This document shows, piece after piece, positions 21,852 through 33,607 of a stretch of DNA of 64,000 bases; position 1 is the stretch's first letter, and each line of letters begins with the position of its first letter. Below the pieces are notes generated by a model, which worked only from the letters and a program-made list of their open reading frames with translations, was not told where the DNA came from and ran no database searches. The stretch lies in the NCBI GenBank assembly GCA_016584305.1, contig JACEEZ010020297.1, positions 62,001 to 126,000 on the forward strand. The letters run 5' to 3'. The DNA is from Chionoecetes opilio. Lineage: Eukaryota; Arthropoda; Malacostraca; Decapoda; Majidae. The position numbers and the translations under genes are program-made.

Positions 21852-22085
21852 GGAGCCTCCTCGCAAGGAGGTTAGGTTAATTTTTTTTAGATCTAGGAAA
21901 CTTACTCTATATATCTATAGATCTAGGGTATTTTGGCTATTTTACATAACTCCTAAAATACGTGTTTCCGTCGCATAATTTGCTCCCCACCCGAAAACAC
22001 CGCATTCCCACATGTTCCCAAGCTTGTTTGGGGGAAGGGAAAGAGTGTGGGCAAACACTAGAAATTTCCATACTTATTTGTATAT
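21852..22085 (+). repeat. TTAGG-associated dispersed repeat, arm copy 1
   Basis: Starts GGAGGTTAGGTTAATTTTT and continues with TAGATCTAGG, TACGTGTTTCCGTCGCATAA, TTTGCTCCCCACCCGAAAAC and GTGGGCAAACACTAGAAATT. The same arm recurs at 31981-32222 and 50395-50635. Confidence 0.85.
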
Positions 22086-22694
22086 TTATATAATAAATTT
22101 CTTTTAATCAAGAGGCCTTAATTTTTAATCAAATTAATAATTTATCTTATATCCAACTGCCTAGCTATTGTTGCTTGATTGCCTTGATGCTTTAATCGGA
22201 AGCCAACAGCTTCTTTTTAGGTAGGCATGGCGTCGACTGTAGCTAAGCTATAGCCTGTGTCTTAGGTCATAGTTTCATATAATTCATATGTACAAGAAAA
22301 AGACTCATTAAAAATAAATCAACCTTGAAAGTAACTCCCGTTAGTAAATTTCATACCAACCAAATTTCTAGACAGCGAGCTCAAATTTCAGAAAATATAC
22401 TTAGGCTGCTCCTATACTTCATACTTTTAACATGGGGTGACCCGACTCATAGTCTCGCAACATCAATGTGTTAATCTTGATCTGAATACTTCATTGAGCT
22501 GTGTCCATTTACATTTTTTTTCTTTTACCAAATTAGGTCATAGAGTACCCCAATATTGTCACAATATACTAAAGCTAATATACTTTCTCAATTTAGCATT
22601 GCCTTTTCCTTCAAATGTTTCCTAAAAGGCTAAATAAAAATAAACCCGTACCCAGCTGCTCAGTCCGCTTCGCTCGGCCCCATACTTGTGAAAA
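22086..22694. other. Intergenic, AT-rich, no gene recognised
   Basis: No protein-like frame. Ends at an assembly gap. Confidence 0.6.
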
Positions 22695-22719
22695 NNNNNN
22701 NNNNNNNNNNNNNNNNNNN
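22695..22719. other. Assembly gap (25 N)
   Basis: Run of N immediately before the LINE copy at 22720, so the missing 5' part of that copy may lie in the gap. Confidence 1.
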
Positions 22720-25090
22720 GGTAATAGTCGACTGGTATGGTTTTTTGAAATCAAGAACTTTTTCTCCCGTTCTCAGTGTGGATTCCGTAGCAGCACTCTT
22801 ACTATACGGAATCGCTTATTTCCTTAGAGTCATCCATATGCGGGGCATTCGACTCTCGACAACACACATGTTACCATATTTTTGAACTTGAAAGGCTTAA
22901 CGACACTGCTTGGAAGACGCGGTATTTGCAATCTCTGTATTAGTTTTCGGGCTAAGAGGTCGTTTTGTCCTGTGTTCCTCCAGAGTTTCCTACCAACCGG
23001 GTGTTCTTAGAGTTCGAGTATATGTCAACATACTGTCTTCTGAACATCCGCTTCCAGGTGACATCCCCAAGGTGCGTCTTGGTGTATCTCCTGTTCTCTG
23101 TGACCATCAATGGTAATTGTTTGATGTACTGCCATAGGTGATTGTTGTACATATATACGTGGATGAATTTATCATCACTTTTGCTGCTTCCAAGGATTGT
23201 CGGTTGCAGAGAGAGACTTCACCTTGCTATTGAAAAGTTTGTGAATGGACGACGAATCGTGTCTTCCAGGTTTTCCCTCCCAACGAAGACTTGTAGCGGT
23301 TCATTTTTGCAGAACCCGTTTGGATTCATCCCGACCGCAGACCTGTAGCTTTACGATACGATATTACCAGTAGGGAGAGACCCGGTTTTTAGTACTCATT
23401 TTTGACAATAGACTGATTGGGGTACTCACCTTCGTGCTCCAAGACTGAGCTGGTCCTCCGGACCATGGTCTACTGAAGTCCTCTCGCACCAACAGCTGGG
23501 GGCTGATCGCGCTCTTACACTCCTCTATCTTCCACCGCCACTTATTATCCTTACGAAGCTTGAATATGGAGGTAGTGTACTCCTCTGCCACAGCCCCTTC
23601 GACTGCGGATGCTGGATTCGGTACATCATGCTGGGTCCGTCCTGTCAACCGGGGCGTTCAGGTCATTCCCATCCTAAGTCTATTGGTGGATGCTGGTGTC
23701 CTCCCATTTAGATCTTCAACGCCAAGTCCCTCCAGTTAAGATGTTGGTAGCGCCTCCACGCCTCCCTGATTCTTCCCAAGTGTTTCTGCTCAAGCTTCCG
23801 TGCTGTGTCCTTGTGATTTCAGGATCGCAAACTTTACCATGGCGAAGAAGCTTACCAAGCCCCTTGTTTCACGATGACAGCTATTATGGAGCCGCTATCT
23901 TCCCTGCTTTCCGGATCTGCCCTCATAGTCCTACTACGTCGTGATCCATGGTTTCTCCCATAGTGTCCTTTTGCAAAGCCTTCCGCTTTTCAAAAGGGTC
24001 TTTACCTCATCAGCTTGAGTCGTGCCCAGTTTTTAAGCCACTTTTTGCACACACTCAGATTTTCGTCCCTGTCTGTTACTGAATGGTTCCAACTCAGTAC
24101 GAATGGTTTGGATACGGGTCGTATTTCCCATCGTTTTACAAAGGCGTCAGCCTTCACGTGTTTCTTCTGTTTTTTACGGCTGAAATAAGTGCTATTTATA
24201 TGCTCTCATGATTATTTTTACCCTACCGGATGTTTCTTTTTACAATTTTTTAGTGATTCTTGTAGTGCTCTTCAATCACTATGTATTTTTAACTCTCCCC
24301 ATCCGCTGTCATGCCATCCTGGAATGGGCTTTAATCTGCTCAAGAGGCGAGGCCGGACGTCAGCTTTTGTTGGTACCGGCACATGTAGGTGTTGCCGGTA
24401 AATGAGGAGCTGATGCCTTGCAAATCTGCCGCTAAAAGACCAGCTTCTATCACTTTTGCAGTGCAGGCTACGGACCTACGCTCGGCAATCCATAATTTCA
24501 GTTCACAACAGTTGGCAATAACGTGGATTACCTAATAGTGGGCAAACTAAACTCGGCGCACCATCCGTCAAAGTATCGAGGGACTGGAGCTATTCTGCGG
24601 TCTCTCCCGGAGATGGGAACTGCCTTTGCACGATTGCGTTTGGTCACCTACTATATCTCATGGGTGTCCTCATGGAAGGTGGGCCACCCTCCTACTGTAT
24701 GATTGTTTGGTCCGCCTTAACTGTGTCGTCACTTGCTGGTCGAGTGTCCCATCTTGGGACCTACTGTGTCCATTTTTTGTCCCGGTGTCCGGGTCGGCCG
24801 GTGGCTTAACTCGTCTCTTCCCTGGCATTGGGAGAGAGGTGTTTCTCTCGGAATGAAGTCCAACATTTATGAGAAGGCTGGGCCTTCTCAACAATTTTAT
24901 GATGTTTTTAATATTTACTTATGATTGTTTTTAATGTACTCTTGTTCTTTTATGTATTTTCGTATTTTTCAATATTTTTATTTTATCTTATTTTGTTTTT
25001 TAGTTTTACCTTACATGCATCTTTGTAAGCAGGCCCCCCCCCCCGTCATAACCCGCAGTGCGGGCCCTTAAACTTTAATCATCAATCACA
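22720..25090 (+). pseudogene. RNase H-type LINE, copy 1: RT to 3' end, indel-riddled
   Basis: Colinear with the minus-strand copy at 39119-41370. It starts at NSRLVWFFEIKNFFSRSQCG (RT) and passes the RT core and the RNase H region (ALQS, then LLKRRG, then VPAHVGVAGK near 24390). It then reaches the terminal Cys-rich tail near 24690-24900 and the 3' untranslated end. That end has GTAAGCAGG, a poly-C run, the hairpin CCCGCAGTGCGGG (25052-25064) and a TTTAATCATCAATCA tail. Almost all differences from the reference copy are one- to three-base insertions or deletions, so no frame exceeds about 85 codons. This looks like uncorrected sequence error as much as decay. Confidence 0.88.
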
Positions 25091-28000
25091 ATGCATGGAC
25101 GGAAGCTTTTGCGATTCAGTTTATTGCCAGGCTACTTGGGAATTAACTTATGTTTCATTCCTCAAAATAGTGGTCCCTGTGGGGTCCTAGTGCAGCATAT
25201 TCATATTGGATATCTGCGGGGGAAAAAAAAAAATTTCAAATGGGAAAAAAAAAAACAAAACCCCCCAAGTGCCCAATCCGCAGCACAGGCCGAGGCAAGG
25301 AGCACCGCAGTCGTTGTTATTACCTGTATGTAACAACAGGCACGGTGTGTATGTGCAACGTTTGGCACCAAAAATTTTAAGCAGAACTTGCTGCGATTGC
25401 GGTGAAATGCTCATGTTTCATAGAAATCATATAAGTGGCAACTGTTATTATTCGCATAAGTTATGAGGACCCATGTCCGCCTCCTCGGTTACGCGAGAGG
25501 AACATAATTAGCAGCGAGTTCGGCGTTTCCGAGAGGTCATTAATCAAGCCTCCGGCCAAAGGGCATCCCTGAGGACAGCTGGCTCGACCAAATGTGATGC
25601 GTATCTCTTACCATCATCCACAAATATTTGTACACATGGCTTCATCAGTTAGTTTTGGCGACCCACTGAAGGTCCTCAAAGACAGTATTTGTGACAGCGT
25701 CCATCCTAGGCCGTGATTGCCTAGTAATGATTTGACATGACGCCACTAAGGCTAGTACCAGGAGCAAAGACCAATAAGTCCTATTAGTAGTTACCTTATC
25801 TAACGCTCTGGGTGTAGCGCAACGATTCCCTCCAGTGCTGGCAGTCCAAATACCCTAGCCGCGTACACAATCTGTAACAAAGGAAACATTCTAGGAGCAA
25901 TATATGTACTTTATGAAATGTGTCTTGGCAATCATATGATAGGTATCTGAAAACTCGAGAAAATTTGGCATTTATATGAAAAAGTAAATTTCAAATGTAT
26001 TAATGTACAATACAGCATACATCGTAAAAAGAATGTTAATACCAATTGGGTTAATCGTCGGGTCGTTGGTAATAATTTGTGTTAAATCAAGTTGCCCCCT
26101 TCCTCCCACCACAGGCCGGATTTAAGACCTGTGAGCCCTTGCACTGGGGGGGCCGGCAGTGGGCAGCCTGTGTGGAGGCCCTGCCCCTTTCATTACAAAT
26201 TTTTACAGACGTTATAAAGGAAGGTTTAGACGACCACCGCAGTGGGTTCCCAAACTTCTTTCTGTCGTTTCCCCTTCACCTTCAACCATCCCGAATTCCA
26301 CCTTCAAGTTCATGTGAAACTTAGTACCAAAACACAAAATGTGCTTGCTTGAATAACACAAGTATACAGACACTAATCTTACTACTGTATATCTTATATA
26401 CTTGAAAGATAAATCAATAGCCGCATTCTAAGACAGATTTTATCTGTCGACTAAATGCTAGCAAATTTAGATGTCCCTCAGGATAAATTTCCCAAGAATC
26501 CTGAAATTTTCCCCCCAGGGGGAATTTCCCCATTTTGGGAACTATCCTGGTTTTAGAGTATACCACCATGGACTTGTTTTGACAAAGATATAAAAATTTA
26601 AACCGTAAAAAAAAAAAAAATTTGGCACTGATGCCTGTGTTTATTATCAATTCTCTACTTACCGTCTGCCAATTGTCCCACTTGTATAATTGTGACGATA
26701 CAGGCACTGTCTTGTCCTCCAACTTCCAGCGTTGAACTGTGGTTTAGACTGAACGACGCCAATGACCGTTGCAGAGTACGTGGTCGAAAACTAACGCGTA
26801 TAATACGGGCTTGATACCAGTCTGAAATAGGTTAAGAAGCTCGGTTCAATGATACGCGCCTTTCTGAGTCTGACGTTCTGAGCCAATGAGCGCTAACGCT
26901 ACCATGCGTTTCTCGGCAAATCCGTCAATTTTGCGACAAAAAAAAACACAATACCGAAATCCAAATACGACCAAATAATATACCGTACCGGTATACGATG
27001 TACCCACATACCGATACGTAGACACGCAAAACTCAAAATACCGGTATACGGTAACTACCGGAAGCTAAAATACCGGTAGTTCGTATAACCGAAAAAATGG
27101 TGCAGCATCCTGAACAAAGGTGGCTTCGCGGCTTCAGTCTCGCAGATTCCGTGTCAGAGAACTAGACGTACGCGTGTAGCTCTCTGGTAAGTAGAATTTC
27201 TCGAGTTTAAGAATAGATTATTAATTAAAATGTGATTTTTCACAAATAATTCTGTAACAAAATCTTTGTTGCCTAATATAATTCCTGGGCCATGGCCTTC
27301 ACAATTTCAGCAGTATTTTTTTTTCACCGGATTTGCATGAAACGTTGTTTCATCGTGGCTTTTTCTGATGGTGATGCACGAATCATGTCTTCGTTTTCCA
27401 TATTATGTACTAAAAGCAACTGTTGGCCTTTGTAAGCTTATTTCCCCCGTAAATATATATTGTACGTCTTTCAACCAAACAAACTATGCTTATTGAGAAA
27501 ATTATTTGAAGCATGTATTATTGTTTCTTCGGAAAATGTACAATTTGTTGTTGAGATCATGTTTACGTCGGTATGATAATACAACTCGCGACCATTTTTA
27601 GCTGTTTATAATGGTCCAAAAACTACCATTATTGCGTTTCCTCCCTATTTTTTACATGTAACTATAACCCGAACAATATGCCATGAATACTTTTTGTTAA
27701 GCTCAACGCGATCTACCCTAATCAACTATCCGTTTCTTTTTTTGCTTAAACCGATCTTGAGATATAACAGTGTTTTATATTTTGCGCAACTTTGTGATGT
27801 TCACTTTCCAGCAGCTTATTGACGCACCATACATCTATCTTTTATCTGGCAAACATTTCCTTTATGTCTTGAGGGAGAGCATCTGTGCAGGAATCGTATG
27901 CTACTATTACAAATGCAAATTTATTATTAGCAAGAGTTTGACGATGTATGACTCCGTCACCTGGAATTCTGGAATATCATTCAAGTTTTAGTATGTTAGT

Positions 28001-28332
28001 AGCTTGCTTGATATCATTCAAGTTCATGCTGATTTCAGATCTGATATCTAAAATTCTCTATCACGTCCAGATTTTGTGTAACCGAAAACCCCTATTTTTC
28101 ATATTTCCTCACCCGATTCTATTACGGAAGCCGTCTGAGCTACTTTTCCGTGCCACGTTTTATGTTAAGCATACTTAAATAATTAGTGAATAGGGATGTC
28201 TTTCCTCCATTATTCTGGCTTAAGACAGACAGCAGAATTCCGCTGGCGGAGTTACCACCCCTGCGCGCCCAACCATCCACCCAAAGTGTCAGTGTTTTGT
28301 TGTGTTTATTACCGAAATGCGAATCCCTGTGC
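25091..28332. other. Intergenic, 3.2 kb, no gene recognised
   Basis: I see no protein of known family on either strand. Notable content: A/C homopolymers at 25217-25265, and repeated (A)TACCGGTA motifs at 26975-27080 resembling those near 38500. The rest is AT-rich. Confidence 0.5.
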
Positions 28333-28796
28333 TTAAGTAAAGCTTTGGTGTTTCCTCTTCCTTTGTCGCTTGTAGGATGACGAGCTCTCCTTCTGCAGGA
28401 ACCAACAATAATCTCCATCATACTTGGGTTGAAATGACCTTGGTATCTGTTTTCCATAACAGATCTGTTGGTGGAAACGCGCACCATGCTCGTCACTCAC
28501 AGCCCCAAGGTTGGCCGGGAACAAGTCAAGATGATAATGTAAAAAATGCATTTTCAAAGACATTCTGCATCCCATTTGTTCATAAGATTTAAACATGTTT
28601 TCAACGAGTTCACGGTGGTTTTCAGCTTTGTAGTTTCAAAGAAATTTTTGCAAACTTCAACAAAAGATGTCCATGCTCCTGGTTCCTTCTCATTTAGATT
28701 AGATGGAAACGATGAGTCGTGGATGACACTGCGGATCTGTGGTCCAGTGAAAATTCCAGCTTCTAGCTTAGCATCTGTTTTGAATTTATTCATTAA
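28333..28796 (-). pseudogene. CMC-like transposase, C-terminal fragment, second locus
   Basis: Two overlapping minus-strand frames give the C-terminal part of the same family as 2235-3095. The upstream one (28793-28554) reads KLEAGIFTGPQIRSVIHDSS, FPSNLNEKEPGAWTSFVEVC and KNFFETTK. The second (28596-28333) reads SYEQMGCRMSLKMHFLHYHL, DLFPANLGAVSDEHGARFHQ and YDGDYCWFLQKE, and ends in a basic tail KRQRKRKHQSF. The family usually has F-H-Q-D followed by M-E-x-R-Y; here the part after FHQ is altered (QICYGKQIPRSFQ). One frameshift separates the parts, near MNKWDAECL. No CACT-type termini were found nearby, so this copy has lost its ends. Confidence 0.7.
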
Positions 28797-30227
28797 ATAT
28801 TGGAAACCACTACCTTAATCCATACCATTCACGAAATTTTTCATAAGGTCAAGTTATAGACCACTGTAAACCTGGACCGGTATTACCAAAACTTAATCAT
28901 AGCTATGACAAATATTTATCATAACTCTTGGATATGATACATTTTTATTATACGCCATTTATCATAAGTTTGGAATCTAGCACAATTGTTTATCATAGGC
29001 GTCTGCTAAATATAGCGTCATTGTTTCTTTAAAATGGTTATATAATCAGTAAATTCATCCTTTGACCACGTTTTATGGGTTGATACTTCTTCCCTTATGT
29101 TTATAACATGTTTAGGGCAGTGACACAGAGTAATGTAGTAATTCATTCCCGAAAATAAAGCATATAGATGTACCGTTGAGCAGTATCTGTGTAAACACGA
29201 AACAGAGTTGCCAGATGGCGATGTTTTCGATCTAAAAGCTGTTTGTACAAAGTTGGTGAGGAACAATATGCCCTCACACGGTCTACTCGGTATTTCCTAA
29301 TCAGGGGCCAGATCCAGCAAACACATACGCCGGTGTATGTCAGTGTAGTCTGAGATACTCCTCTCTTCGAAAACTTTCTTGGATCAGGAGCTACATCTGC
29401 GCCAAATCGATAACGTCACAACGCCAGACTTTACCCCTCGGTGCAAGTCTGCGCCAACCCTCCATGGCTGGATCCAGCAAGCGTACTTACTCCATTTCCG
29501 TGACGTCACAGGGCCAATATTATGGCGTAGATTTACACCACCTCGATGAGGAGGTGTAGAGAAGGTGTATCTCATATATATAAATAAAATGTGATTTATT
29601 ATGCCTAATAGACGTTACCACCGAGGTAAGGATTGAAATATAAGCCTATTGGTAGTCGGCAGCGGCGTGTGTTTACAAATGTTTAGGAGATACAAGCCTT
29701 GGTGGGAGGCCGCCTCAGTCGTGTAGGTACTGCCTTCGGTGTTTTTGTTGTATTAGTTCGTTATTGGGCAGCACCAGTTTTTTAGACCACTAGCGGAGTC
29801 CTGTGAGCAGAATTGTTGTGGGACGAGGCGAGCCTGGCATCCCGCGGCTAGATTAATATTGTTTCACTATATCGTAATTTGGACGTTTTTGAGAATGAAA
29901 CTTTTGTTCTGATGCCTGCCCCTCAGTGACCTTGCACTATGGTTAGGTCACTCAGGACGCTTGACCCTCATTGCCCCTGAATGGTAGTTAGGTCACGTTT
30001 GCTAGCCTTTAATGGTACAGTCCCCGAACGGAAGGAATGCTCGCCACCGTCGGAGAATGTTCCATTTTGGAAATACTTTGGAACTCACCCTTCCGGCTTT
30101 GACTGAAATGAACTACCGCACTGTATTGTATGCTTATTGTACTTCACATCTGTAAAGGTTCCAGCGTGCGCTCAGCCTTGGTTAACCCACACGGCCGCTA
30201 TGAAATATGAGGTGCCTCAAAAAATTC
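28797..30227. other. Intergenic, no gene recognised
   Basis: AT-rich to about 29280. GGGGCCAGATCCAGCAAAC at 29303 resembles GGGGCCGGATTCAGCAAAC at 48794, so both may be ends of one small dispersed element. 29600-30220 has no assignable feature. Confidence 0.5.
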
Positions 30228-30992
30228 TAAGTCCAGTTAGGTTAGGTATACTTTGTGGTTAAGGTTAGGTTAGGTTAGGTATACTTTGTGGTTAAGGTTA
30301 GGTTAGGTTAGGTATACTTTGTGGTTAAGGTTAGGTTAGGTTAGGTTAGGTATACTTTGTGGTTAAGGTTAGGTTAGGTTAGGTATACTTTGTGGTTAAG
30401 GTTAGGTTAGGTTAGGTATACTTTGTGGTTAAGGTTAGGTTAGGTTAGGTATACTTTGTGGTTAAGGTTAAGTTAGGTTAGGTATACTTTGTGGTTAAGG
30501 TTAGGTTAGGTTAGGTATACTTTGTGGTTAAGGTTAGAAATACTTGTGGTTAAGGTTAGGTTAGGTATACTTTGTGGTTAAGGTTAGGTTAGGTTCGGTT
30601 AGGTATACTTTGTGGTTAAGGTTAGGTTAGGTTTGGTTAGGTATACTTTGTGGTTAAGGTTAGGTTAGGTTAGGTTAGGTATACTTTGTGGTTAAGGTTA
30701 GGTTAGGTATACTTTGTGGTTAAGGTTAGGTTAGGTTAGGTATACTTTGTGGTTAAGGTTAGGTTAGGTTAGGTATACTTTGTGGTTAAGGTTAGGTTAG
30801 GTATACTTTGTGGTTAAGGTTAGAAATTCTTTGTGGTTAAGGTTAGGTTAGGTATACTTTGTGGTTAAGGTTAGGTTAGGTTCGGTTAGGTATACTTTGT
30901 GGTTAAGGTTAGGTTAGGTTAGGTATACTTTGTGGTTAAGGTTAGGTTAGGTTAGGTTAGGTATACTTTGTGGTTAAGGTTAGGTTAGGTTA
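30228..30992 (+). repeat. Tandem array of TTAGG-bearing units (about 23 copies)
   Basis: Each unit is a fixed 18-bp core GGTATACTTTGTGGTTAA followed by one to four GGTTA pentamers, so unit length moves in 5-bp steps (28, 33, 38). Two units have a degenerate core (near 30540 and 30825). GGTTA is the arthropod telomere pentamer in another phase. Confidence 0.95.
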
Positions 30993-31502
30993 GATTTTTA
31001 CATATAGTGACATTGATGATTTTTTGGGGAGCCATTAATCACTTATATTTGCTTCCCCCACCCAAAAACCCCGTATTCCCGCCAGTTCCCCAGGCTTGTT
31101 GGCTATAGGGGGAAGAAAAAAAGATAGGGGTGAAGGACTTCTTTCAAAGTTTTACCTCCATTTTTTTTACGTCGGCGAGAGTTCCTATTAAGCGACAGTT
31201 ACAAGTTTATTTATTAACATAACAGTACCCAATCTATATATTTAAACAGCTTTTACCCGTGTTTGTGAATTCAGGGACCGAATATCGGGGGTTAGTTTAG
31301 TGATTGGGAGAGTCTGGGGTTTTGACATGTTACGTAACCAATGTCCATGTATCGTATTGAAGTGTAGTTTTAAATTATTTTGGGACAAGCGAAAAACTTG
31401 TCCAATAACGAAATACCTTTTATTCTTTCATTTGCACCTATTACAAGTGGAACTCGCCGAAAACTTTTATGTCGGCAAGACTTCTCGGTTGGTGTTTCAG
31501 TT

Positions 31503-32520
31503 ATAATGGACGATAACTGCGCGGTCACTACCGCCATTACCACATGCGTTTTCTATATCATTTTTTGTTTAGTATACTGTACAGTATTAATGCACTTCCG
31601 CGTAACCTTTAAAACTTATGGTATTATTCTAGTGTTTCCCATACTCCCCCTCTCCCCCAAAACAAGCTTGGGGACCTGGGGGAATGCAGGATATATGGCT
31701 GGGGTACAAAATATGCGTCGCAACCACATACTTTTTGAGTTATGGAAATTAAAAAAATTCTCTAGATTTAGGGAAAATTCATTGGATTTCTTCTGAGTCC
31801 AGAGACGTGTGAACCTGACGATCCTCACAGAATGATGACTGAAGTGTTGAGAAACCCCCCCCCCCCCCCCCCCCCGCTAGGAGGTTAGTTTAGGTTAGGT
31901 TAGATTTGGTTAGGTTAGGTTAGGTTAGGTTAGGTTAGATTAGGTTAGATTTGGTTAGGTTAGGTTTGGTTAGGTTAGGTTAGGTTATCGGTGGGTCAAG
32001 CCCCCCGCTAGGTTAGGTTAATTTTGGTTAGGCAAATTTCTCTAGATATAAGGAAATTACCCTAGATCTAGGGAATTTTAACCCCCTAAACAACTCTTAA
32101 ATTACGTGTTTCCGACGCATAATTTGTTCCCCACCCGAAAACCCCGCATTCCCACAGGTGCCCAAACTTGTTTGGGGGAATTGGGAGAGTATGGGCAAAC
32201 ACTAGAATTTTACCAAACTTATATACATATTGTAGAAATGATATAGTTGTCTTAGACTAATACTCATACAGACACAACCTCCCCTTCCAGAGGCCTCCCA
32301 ACCATATAGGAGGTTTGGTTAGGGTATTATTGATTAGGGTAGGTTATATTTGGTTAGGTTAGGTTAGATCTGGTTAGATTTGGTTAGATTTAGGTTAGGT
32401 TAGGTTAGTTTATCGGTGGGTCAAGCCCCCCGCTAGGCTAGGTTAATTTTGGTTGGGCAAATTTCTCTAGATATAAGGAAATTACTTTAGATCTAGGGAG
32501 TTTGTCTCCTCTACACCTCT
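31503..32520. repeat. Palindromic TTAGG-core dispersed repeat, locus 2
   Basis: An inverted arm at about 31610-31850 (GTGTTTCCCATACTCCC, AACAAGCTTGGGGACC, CTCACAGAATGATGA) leads to a C17 homopolymer at 31855-31875. A GGTTA-rich core at 31880-31990 follows, then the opposite-facing arm 31981-32222. A third, truncated arm follows at 32403-32520 after another GGTTA/GATTTGGTTA stretch. The flank at 31503 (TTATAATGGACGATAACTGC) recurs at about 50790. Confidence 0.85.
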
Positions 32521-32557
32521 CTTAGGTCTCTTAATATATTAGGTATATATATATATA

Positions 32558-33289
32558 CGGATCATATAGACTGGTTTATCAGTATATATGATGTACTGTA
32601 GTTTTCGTAAATGTTTGTTCTATAATATTATCAAATAAAAAACAGTAAAACACACTATAGAAATGCCATTACGAGACTCAGAAGAAATATGCATGAAATT
32701 AATATTCACTTAAACTCTTCGCCATTTAAAACTATGCGAGTCAACTTTTATCATGAAGGGTATCAATAGAAGTGCAATTTTATTAGCTTTCCATTGATAT
32801 ATTTCGTTTTCGGATAAATGAATTAGAACCAACCATAAATTAGCGTTAAATAAATAATCAAAATCATCAATCGGGTAATTCTCCCGATTGGTGATGTTAT
32901 TTATTTACTTATATATTTCTTTTTCTGATAAATTAATTAGCAGCATGTATAAATTACCGTTAAGTAAATAAATAACCTTCAATCGGGAAAATTACCAGAT
33001 TGATGATTTTATTTATTTATTTAATGCTAATTTATGCATGGTTCTAATTCATTTATCGGAAAACGAAATACATCAATGGAAATCTAATAAAATTGCGCTT
33101 CTATTGATACCCTTCATGATAAAAGTTGACTCGCAAAGTTTTAAGTGGCGAAGAGTTTAAGTGAATCAGTCTCATAATGGCATTTCTTTAGCGTGTTTTA
33201 CTGTTTTTAATTTGATAATAGTTTAGAACAAATATTTACGAAGATTACAGTATATCATTATATACTGATAAACCAGTCTATATGATAGT
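32558..33289. mobile_element. Fold-back element, about 730 bp, arms about 320 bp
   Basis: The left arm starts CATATAGACTGGTTTATCAG and the right arm ends with its complement before GATAG. The arms stay complementary through ATGCCATTACGAGACTC, GAGTCAACTTTTATCATGA and CCATTGATATATTTCG to a centre with ATCGGGTAATT/AATTACC-like inner hairpins. The left half recurs alone at 38853-39118. No protein encoded. Confidence 0.88.
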
Positions 33290-33395
33290 CCATAGACCAC
33301 TATATCTCTTTCTCGGGCGGGCCGCAATGCGCTATGCAGCCTGGCAATTTCAAAACATTGTCGCGTGAACAGTCCAGAGATATAGTGGTCTATGG
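33290..33395. mobile_element. 106-bp miniature inverted-repeat element
   Basis: CCATAGACCACTATATCTCT at the left is matched by AGAGATATAGTGGTCTATGG at the right. It abuts the fold-back element directly. Confidence 0.8.
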
Positions 33396-33607
33396 GCCAA
33401 ATTTAATATAAAGTGGTGGAATATGTATTTCTGGGGGGTCAATAAGTGTGGGGGTTTCACGTGTTTACCAACAATCTGTTTTAGTTCTAGATGGCCAATC
33501 ATGTTTTTTGTAGTGGTTCTTGTTGTCTCTGCTGTTCCATAGACACAAAAAACACATGTGCTTTGTGTAGCCCAGCTGTTACCCAAGAAGTAATAATACA
33601 ACTTTAA

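Noticed and set aside
26975..27080. TACCGGTA-rich stretch as a hAT end
   Set aside because: No terminal CAGGG-like motif or partner could be found here, unlike the weak case at 38486.
30228..30992. CRISPR-like regular repeat array
   Set aside because: Units are contiguous tandem repeats without unique spacers, in a eukaryotic context.
30228..32000. True chromosome-end telomere
   Set aside because: The TTAGG units are interrupted by a fixed 18-bp core and lie within continuous sequence on both sides.
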